From Lachnospiraceae bacterium (GTDB lineage: Bacteria; Bacillota; Clostridia; Lachnospirales; Lachnospiraceae), in contig JAGCXJ010000313.1 in the NCBI GenBank assembly GCA_017961385.1, forward strand, positions 1 to 29,115: a stretch of DNA of 29,115 nucleotides, read 5' to 3'. The number at the start of each line of letters is the position of its first letter. The stretch's first letter is position 1. The position numbers and the translations under genes are program-made. Below, piece by piece: positions 24,189 through 29,115 of the stretch. The notes under the pieces were generated by a model. That model was not told where the DNA came from, ran no database searches, and saw nothing but the letters and a program-made list of their open reading frames with translations.

Positions 24189-25397
24189 CTAGATCAATTC
24201 ATCAAGTTTTTCTCTTATAGCCTTGATAAAATCCTGAGAGTTAAGAACTGTTACATCCTTAAGGCTTGTGATAAGAGCAAGATCCTTTGTCATCTTTCCT
24301 GACTCGATCGTTGAAAGAGTTGCCTTTTCAAGAGCATCTGCAAATCCGATAAGATCATTATTGCCGTCAAGCTCTCCTCTCTTTCTTAAAGCACCTGTCC
24401 ATGCAAATATTGTAGCAACAGAGTTTGTACTTGTCTCTTCACCTTTAAGATGTTTGTAATAATGTCTCTGGACTGTTCCGTGAGCTGCCTCATATTCGTA
24501 TACTCCATCGGGAGATACTAAAACTGAAGTCATCATTGCAAGTGAACCGAACGCTGAACTTACCATATCACTCATAACGTCACCGTCATAATTCTTGCAT
24601 GCCCATATAAATCCGCCCTTGCTCTTCATTACGCGTGCAACAGCATCATCAATAAGTGTATAGAAATACTCTATGCCCAGCTCATCAAATTTCTCTTTAT
24701 ACTCCTTTTCGAATATCTCATTAAAGATATCCTTGAAAGTATGATCGTACTTCTTTGAAATAGTATCCTTAGTTGCAAACCAGATATCCTGCTTTAAAGC
24801 TATCGCATATGTAAAACATGCTCTCGCAAAGCTTTCGATGGATTTATTGGTATTGTGCATACCCTGGATAACACCTGGGCCTTTAAACTCGTGAATAACC
24901 TCTTCTGTTGTATTTCCGTTCTTATCTGTAAAGACAAGTTTAGCTGTTCCTTCTGTCGGGACAACTATCTCAACATTCTTATAAACATCACCATAAGCAT
25001 GTCTTGCGAGTGTTATAGGCTTCTCCCAGTTTCTGACACACGGTTCTATTCCTTTAACGATGATAGGGGTACGGAATACCGTACCGTCAAGCATGGCTCT
25101 GATAGTTCCGTTAGGACTCTTCCACATCTGCTTAAGGTTATATTCGCTCATTCTTGCCTGATTTGGAGTTATAGTAGCGCATTTAACCGCAACACCGTAT
25201 TTCTTCGTTGCATTTGCACTGTCTATCGTCACCTGATCATCAGTCTCGTTTCTGTGCTCAAGGCCAAGATCATAATACTCCGTATTAAGATCAATATAAG
25301 GGTACAAAAGCTCATCCTTGATCATTTTCCAGAGTATCCTGGTCATCTCGTCTCCGTCCATCTCTACAATGGGAGTAGTCATTTTAATTTTTTCCAT
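24189..25397 (-). CDS. icd: NADP-dependent isocitrate dehydrogenase (eukaryote-like type)
   Basis: This 402-residue enzyme converts isocitrate to 2-oxoglutarate and CO2 with NADP+. The start MEKIKMTTPIVEMDGDEMTRILW and the segments SPNGTIRAMLDGTVFRTPI, GFIWACKNYDGDVMSDMVSSAFGSLAMMTSVLVSPDG and EAAHGTVQRHYY are those of the homodimeric NADP-IDH class shared with eukaryotes, not the E. coli type. It starts two bases after the gntR stop. GAGAGG lies about 12 bases before this ATG; a second in-frame ATG (25382) is possible. With the Re-citrate synthase upstream it forms two of the three steps to 2-oxoglutarate; aconitase is not in the window. Confidence 0.97.
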   Translation of the reverse strand: MEKIKMTTPIVEMDGDEMTRILWKMIKDELLYPYIDLNTEYYDLGLEHRNETDDQVTIDSANATKKYGVAVKCATITPNQARMSEYNLKQMWKSPNGTIRAMLDGTVFRTPIIVKGIEPCVRNWEKPITLARHAYGDVYKNVEIVVPTEGTAKLVFTDKNGNTTEEVIHEFKGPGVIQGMHNTNKSIESFARACFTYAIALKQDIWFATKDTISKKYDHTFKDIFNEIFEKEYKEKFDELGIEYFYTLIDDAVARVMKSKGGFIWACKNYDGDVMSDMVSSAFGSLAMMTSVLVSPDGVYEYEAAHGTVQRHYYKHLKGEETSTNSVATIFAWTGALRKRGELDGNNDLIGFADALEKATLSTIESGKMTKDLALITSLKDVTVLNSQDFIKAIREKLDELI

Positions 25398-25399
25398 CG

Positions 25400-26095
25400 T
25401 TATACCAAACCTCTCTCGTATATTTCTTTTAAGCCGTTCTTTATCATATTATCATAAGCATTGACTATATGTCGATTGGCTGCTTCTTCCGCTCTGTCTG
25501 CGTCTCCGGCTTTTATAGCCTCCATGATCTCCCTGTGTTCCTTCGTAGACTCACTGCTTCGCTTAAACTGAGACAGCGTCCTCTTTCTGACTCTAAGGAC
25601 ATATTCATGAAAATCTCTTAGCTGATGTTCGAGCATCTTGCTGTTGCAGGCTTCATATATTATCTCATGAAATCTGTTATCGAGAACCGCAATCTGCTCC
25701 ATATGACCTTTGGAAGCATGGAATTCAGAAAGATAGATATTTTCCTCCATCTCTTCCATCTGCTCCTTTGTGATATTGGTCGTTGCCCATCTGGCAGCCA
25801 ATCCTTCGAGCTTTGATCTCATCATATATATGTCTTCAACATCCTTTATTGTAATGCCAGTGACATATGCTCCTTTATTTGGAATGATCTGGATCAGCCC
25901 TTCAAGCTCAAGCTGTCTGAAAGCCTCACGTACAGGTGTACGTGATACACCGAGCTCTTCACCTATACTAACTTCTTTAAGTTCCTCGTTTTCCTTGTAA
26001 ACGCCGCTTAAGATGTTATCTCTGATCTTGTGATAGACTCTTCCACGCAATGAAAATTTATCATTGACTTCTGATTTTACATCATAATTTGCCAT
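25400..26095 (-). CDS. GntR family regulator, FadR/FCD type
   Basis: This 231-residue protein has an N-terminal winged helix (about 16-80; LGVSRTPVREAFRQLELEGLIQIIPNKGAYV) and a helical FCD ligand-binding domain (about 88-215). The likely metal-binding residues are in DNRFHEIIYE, KEHREIMEAI and NRHIVNAY. FCD regulators usually bind small organic acids. It sits between Re-citrate synthase and isocitrate dehydrogenase, so a TCA-type acid such as citrate or 2-oxoglutarate is a plausible signal; this is inference. It starts 22 bases after the citrate synthase stop. The palindrome in the promoter of the unit is a likely target. Confidence 0.93.
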   Translation of the reverse strand: MANYDVKSEVNDKFSLRGRVYHKIRDNILSGVYKENEELKEVSIGEELGVSRTPVREAFRQLELEGLIQIIPNKGAYVTGITIKDVEDIYMMRSKLEGLAARWATTNITKEQMEEMEENIYLSEFHASKGHMEQIAVLDNRFHEIIYEACNSKMLEHQLRDFHEYVLRVRKRTLSQFKRSSESTKEHREIMEAIKAGDADRAEEAANRHIVNAYDNMIKNGLKEIYERGLV

Positions 26096-26117
26096 ATCTA
26101 ATAAGCTCCATTAGAAC

Positions 26118-27527
26118 TTAAACCAATTCGATGCCGAGTTTCTTGCAATACTTGTCGATAACAGATAAAAGCTCTTCATCTGTAAGTACTGTTACTCTTC
26201 CTGATTCATATTCGGCATCTACCCATTCCTTGATCTCATGAACAAGCTGTGAATTCTTATCTACTTTTTTATCATCAGCCAGTTTAAAGTATGTATTGAT
26301 CCAGTGAGCTATACCGGCAAGTCCAGAAGTAGAACTTACGGCACAGAGTACCGGACGGTTTAAAAATTTCTCCGTATCAAATATGTTATATATCTCTTCA
26401 TTCTTTAATAAGCCGTCAGCATGTATTCCGGCTCTTGTAACATTAAAGTTCTTGCCGACAAAAGGAGTTCTTGGAGGTATCTTGTATCCAATCTCCTTTT
26501 CGTAGTATTGAGCAAGCTCTGTAATAACGGTAGTATCCATGCCGTTAAGATCACCTTTTAGCTGTGCATATTCAAATACCATAGCTTCAAGAGGTGTATT
26601 TCCGGTTCTCTCACCTATACCAAACAGTGACGTGTTAACGGCACTGCATCCATATAGCCAAGCTGTCGTAGAATTAACCACTGCCTTGTAAAAATCATTG
26701 TGGCCATGCCACTCAAGAAGTTCATGAGGCACTCCGCCGTTTGTATGAAGCGCATAGATTATTCCCTGCACGCTTCTTGGAATAACGGCTCCAGAAAAGT
26801 TAACTCCGTATCCCATTGTGTCACATGCTCTGATCTTTACAGGAATATTGTACTCATTCATGAGCTTCATAAGCTCTACACAGAAAGGAACAACAAATCC
26901 ATATATATCAGCTCTTGTAATATCCTCAAGGTGGCATCTTACTGCTATACCTTCATCAAGGCACTGTCTGACAACGCTCAGATAATGCTCCATAGCCTGT
27001 TTTCTGGTCATCTTTAGCTTAAGGAAAATATGATAGTCTGAGCAGCTGACTAAGATACCAGTTTCCTTCATGCCGATTTCTTTTACAAGTTTAAAATCAT
27101 CCTTGCTTGCTCTGATCCAGCTGGTTACCTCAGGGAACTTGTATCCTCTTTCCATACATTTGTATACAGCATCTCTGTCCTTTTTACTGTATAAAAAGAA
27201 TTCGGATGCCCTTATCATGCCGTTGGGACCGCCCAACTTATTAAGATAATCATATATTGTAACTATCTGTTCTGTACTGTAAGGAGCTCTTGACTGCTGA
27301 CCGTCTCTGAAAGTCGTATCAGTTATCCAGATATCCTTAGGCATATTCAAAGGAACTATCCTGTTGTTAAACGGGATCTTGGGAATCTCAGAATACGGAA
27401 ACATGTTTCTGAAGACATTGGGTTTATCAACGTCATCCAGAATATACATATGCTCCTCGATCTCCAAAAGATTGTTTTTCTGATTCATCTGAACAGGGCT
27501 GTTATGAAAGCCTTCAAATTCGTACAT
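26118..27527 (-). CDS. Re-citrate synthase (homocitrate/isopropylmalate synthase family)
   Basis: This 469-residue protein belongs to the DRE-TIM metallolyase family. The motif TDTTFRDGQQSRAPY starts at residue 69, with Arg74 and Asp75 at the active site. The metal ligands HGH are at 274-276 in EWHGHNDFYKAVVNS. TRAGIHADGLLKNEEIYNIFD is further downstream. Its length and its N-terminal extension of about 65 residues agree with the Re-face citrate synthase described in Clostridium kluyveri, which makes citrate from acetyl-CoA and oxaloacetate in anaerobes lacking the common Si-enzyme. Cotranscription with isocitrate dehydrogenase supports citrate over isopropylmalate or homocitrate. GGAG lies eight bases before the ATG. 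Activity cannot be proven from sequence. Confidence 0.87.
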   Translation of the reverse strand: MYEFEGFHNSPVQMNQKNNLLEIEEHMYILDDVDKPNVFRNMFPYSEIPKIPFNNRIVPLNMPKDIWITDTTFRDGQQSRAPYSTEQIVTIYDYLNKLGGPNGMIRASEFFLYSKKDRDAVYKCMERGYKFPEVTSWIRASKDDFKLVKEIGMKETGILVSCSDYHIFLKLKMTRKQAMEHYLSVVRQCLDEGIAVRCHLEDITRADIYGFVVPFCVELMKLMNEYNIPVKIRACDTMGYGVNFSGAVIPRSVQGIIYALHTNGGVPHELLEWHGHNDFYKAVVNSTTAWLYGCSAVNTSLFGIGERTGNTPLEAMVFEYAQLKGDLNGMDTTVITELAQYYEKEIGYKIPPRTPFVGKNFNVTRAGIHADGLLKNEEIYNIFDTEKFLNRPVLCAVSSTSGLAGIAHWINTYFKLADDKKVDKNSQLVHEIKEWVDAEYESGRVTVLTDEELLSVIDKYCKKLGIELV

Positions 27528-27573
27528 TACAACTTCTCCTTGAGGTTATTGATTCATGTTAAAATGTTTTCCT

Positions 27574-27595
27574 GTATGATTGTATACAATTATAC
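27574..27595. promoter_or_regulatory. Candidate GntR operator
   Basis: A 22-base near-perfect palindrome has the perfect core ATTGTATACAAT (27579-27590), flanked by GTATG and TATAC, so only one base pair is unmatched. The TTGTATACAA core fits the TNGTNNNACNA form of FadR/FCD-type GntR sites. It contains the whole -10 of the promoter. Confidence 0.65.
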
Positions 27596-27607
27596 CAAGT
27601 GTGTCAA
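27579..27607 (-). promoter_or_regulatory. Promoter of the Re-citrate synthase-gntR-icd unit
   Basis: On the minus strand perfect TTGACA (27607-27602) and TACAAT (27584-27579) are separated by 17 bases, about 50 bases before the ATG. A TATAAT inside the spacer is too close to the -35 to serve with it. Confidence 0.7.
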
Positions 27608-27622
27608 GGTAAAGAAAAGCAT

Positions 27623-27660
27623 AAAAAAACCGAAGATTCTCCTAAAAAGAATCTTCGGTT
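27623..27660 (-). terminator. Terminator of the leucine-rich-repeat protein gene
   Basis: On the minus strand a perfect 13-bp stem (27660-27648 with 27640-27628; AACCGAAGATTCT) with a 7-base loop runs into TTTTTTT. It lies 16 bases after the stop codon. Confidence 0.93.
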
Positions 27661-27676
27661 ATACATTTTGTATAAA

Positions 27677-29115
27677 TCAGACTTTGACTTCTCTCTTTTT
27701 AGCAAAGATCAATATCAGTCCCAAAGAAAGCAAGAGTATCGCATATACATAGTATATTGAGAATGATTTATCACCTGTATCAGGCGAATCATCAAGTCTG
27801 TAGTTTTTAACTACTTTTCCATCTTTTACATTAAGGACTAGGTTGTCTTCTCCCGTTGCATATACACCAAAATATGAAAAATGTTTGGTTTCGAATGTTA
27901 TTGATTTCTTATCCTGATCAACATCTGCTTTAAGTTCTTCAAGCTGTCCGTCTTCATCTAATGTTATCACGTGGTATACATTACCGTTGACATTTAAAGG
28001 AACAGTCACATATAACGATGACTGACCAAGTTTCTTAATATCAACGCTTCCTGTCGCATCCTTAAGTCGTATATCATATGCATCCATATTTACTGTCGTT
28101 CCAAACAGATCTGAATATGCCCTGTTAAGCGCTTCAGCTGCCGATGTACTGTCATCGATCGTAAGAAGCGAAAGCTTTTCATCTTCCGAAAGCTGTCCCT
28201 TATACTCTGATTCTTCATTTCCGTTATGAAGAGTCTTTACTGTTTTTGATGCATCAACCTTCTTGTACGGACTATCCGTAAGCTTTATCGTATCCAGATT
28301 ACTGATATTGTATTCTTTTCCTTCATATACAAATGATGAAGGCATATTGTCCAGTACTTCCTGACTGTATATATAATTGATGATGACTCTGGCATTTCCT
28401 GTTTCATTTCCATTATCATCTTTTTCAAGTGCAACTGCCATACCAGAAAAACCAAGGCTGTCATTGTCAAGGACTGTCCCTTCTACTGAACTGTTGATCA
28501 CATTATCATCAACTATCGCAAAAAGTACATTGTATAATGCATCTTTTCTGTAATCCTCATTTGAAAGTCTCTGACTTGTCTCATCAGCTGTTACAACAGG
28601 CAGTGTATCACCATCAATCTTGATGACCTTAGTATTATCAGGTTTATAGCAATCAGTAAAATCAAATGCTCTTAATCCTATACTCTTCAGGCTTTTGGGA
28701 AGAACAAAATTATCAACGGGACAGTTCATAAATGCTCTGTCTCCGATCTTTTCCACATTCCTTGCACCAGTTACACTTCGTAACTTCTTGCATCCTCTGA
28801 ATGCATCAGAATCAATAAGTGTACATGAATCCGGTATAACTACGCTTTCGAGATTCTCATTGCCCGCGAAGCATCCCGATGCTATCATCTTTACTCCATC
28901 GGGTATATCAGCTTTGTCACTGCAATTACATTGAAGCAGTATACCATCTCCAACGATCATATACTGTGGATAACTCGACAATTGAATGCCATACGTATAT
29001 AAAAACGGTGTGTTGTCAAATGCATATCCGGATATGTACTTTACGCTGGAAGGAATATCGACTTTTTTAAGATTATCGCAGTGATAAAATGCACCATATC
29101 CTATGCTCTCTACTC
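27677..29115 (-). CDS. BspA-type leucine-rich-repeat surface protein, C-terminal part (start lies beyond the window)
   Basis: The frame is open to the end of the window, so this is a partial gene; a TTG at 28981 is not the start. The visible N-terminal part (29113 to about 28570) is a run of BspA-type LRR_5 repeats: ESIGYGAFYHCDNLKKVDIP, MIASGCFAGNENLESVVIP, LIDSDAFRGCKKLRSV, KIGDRAFMNCPVDNFVLP, SIGLRAFDF. A mixed domain of about 230 residues follows, without recognised motifs. The C-terminus is a wall-anchor-like tail: SPDTGD, a hydrophobic helix (YYVYAILLLSLGLILIF) and KKREVKV. SPDTG fits the (S/P/N)PxTG variants used by some clostridial sortases. BspA-type repeats are known in host- or surface-binding proteins; the ligand here is unknown. 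The gene ends TGA before a strong terminator. Confidence 0.88.
   Translation of the reverse strand, partial: VESIGYGAFYHCDNLKKVDIPSSVKYISGYAFDNTPFLYTYGIQLSSYPQYMIVGDGILLQCNCSDKADIPDGVKMIASGCFAGNENLESVVIPDSCTLIDSDAFRGCKKLRSVTGARNVEKIGDRAFMNCPVDNFVLPKSLKSIGLRAFDFTDCYKPDNTKVIKIDGDTLPVVTADETSQRLSNEDYRKDALYNVLFAIVDDNVINSSVEGTVLDNDSLGFSGMAVALEKDDNGNETGNARVIINYIYSQEVLDNMPSSFVYEGKEYNISNLDTIKLTDSPYKKVDASKTVKTLHNGNEESEYKGQLSEDEKLSLLTIDDSTSAAEALNRAYSDLFGTTVNMDAYDIRLKDATGSVDIKKLGQSSLYVTVPLNVNGNVYHVITLDEDGQLEELKADVDQDKKSITFETKHFSYFGVYATGEDNLVLNVKDGKVVKNYRLDDSPDTGDKSFSIYYVYAILLLSLGLILIFAKKREVKV

Noticed and set aside
27602..27660. Riboswitch or T-box before the Re-citrate synthase gene
   Set aside because: The only strong hairpin lies upstream of the promoter and ends the previous gene; the leader after the promoter is about 40 bases, too short for these elements.

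Overview
The window looks like a chromosomal segment of an anaerobic, low-GC Firmicute, most likely a Lachnospiraceae member related to Butyrivibrio, Pseudobutyrivibrio or Roseburia. This is an inference from gene content: a Re-type citrate synthase with a eukaryote-type NADP isocitrate dehydrogenase, an NfnAB-type transhydrogenase, Rex, formate-tetrahydrofolate ligase, a BspA-type leucine-rich-repeat surface protein, and a membrane protein with a long acidic tail. All genes except one ABC-F gene lie on the minus strand, so transcription runs mostly from high to low coordinates. I see no rRNA, tRNA, CRISPR array, insertion sequence or phage. No stretch longer than about 160 bases lacks a gene.

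From high to low coordinates: (a) 29115-27677 holds the C-terminal part of a leucine-rich-repeat surface protein with a sorting-like tail, followed by a terminator. (b) 27527-24189 is a three-gene unit of Re-citrate synthase, a GntR/FCD regulator and isocitrate dehydrogenase. It has one strong promoter whose -10 box lies inside a near-perfect palindrome, and probably supplies 2-oxoglutarate for glutamate. (c) 22229-24154 is the only plus-strand gene, an ABC-F ATPase whose promoter predicts an almost leaderless mRNA. A perfect bidirectional terminator separates it from icd. (d) 22106-13253 is a long run: rex, a coiled-coil protein, alr, a CorC-like CBS protein, yebC, metY and an 1108-residue membrane protein with a repeat-bearing acidic tail, closed by a terminator. 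The rex promoter carries a Rex-box-like site over its -35 element, and a second consensus-like promoter precedes corC. (e) 13119-7415 is ftsK/spoIIIE, fhs and a zinc-ribbon/TPR/chitobiase-like membrane protein, then a terminator. (f) 7255-4161 is nfnA, nfnB and a second zinc-ribbon membrane protein. (g) 4030-3773 is an orphan 85-residue protein with its own terminator. (h) 3692-1 is phoH, ybeY, a MOP/MATE-type transporter and the start of a COG2509-type FAD-dependent dehydrogenase.

The most notable anomaly is ybeY. It carries an in-frame TGA exactly where the glycine of the HxxxHxxGxDH metal motif should be, and the last histidine of that motif is Asn. The remaining reading frame and C-terminal tail are intact up to the expected stop. 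The other items of interest are two self-consistent regulator/operator pairs (Rex and GntR), the leaderless ABC-F gene, and the repeat-tailed membrane protein. Most of the window is housekeeping metabolism and cell biology; I did not find a clear new defence or mobile system.
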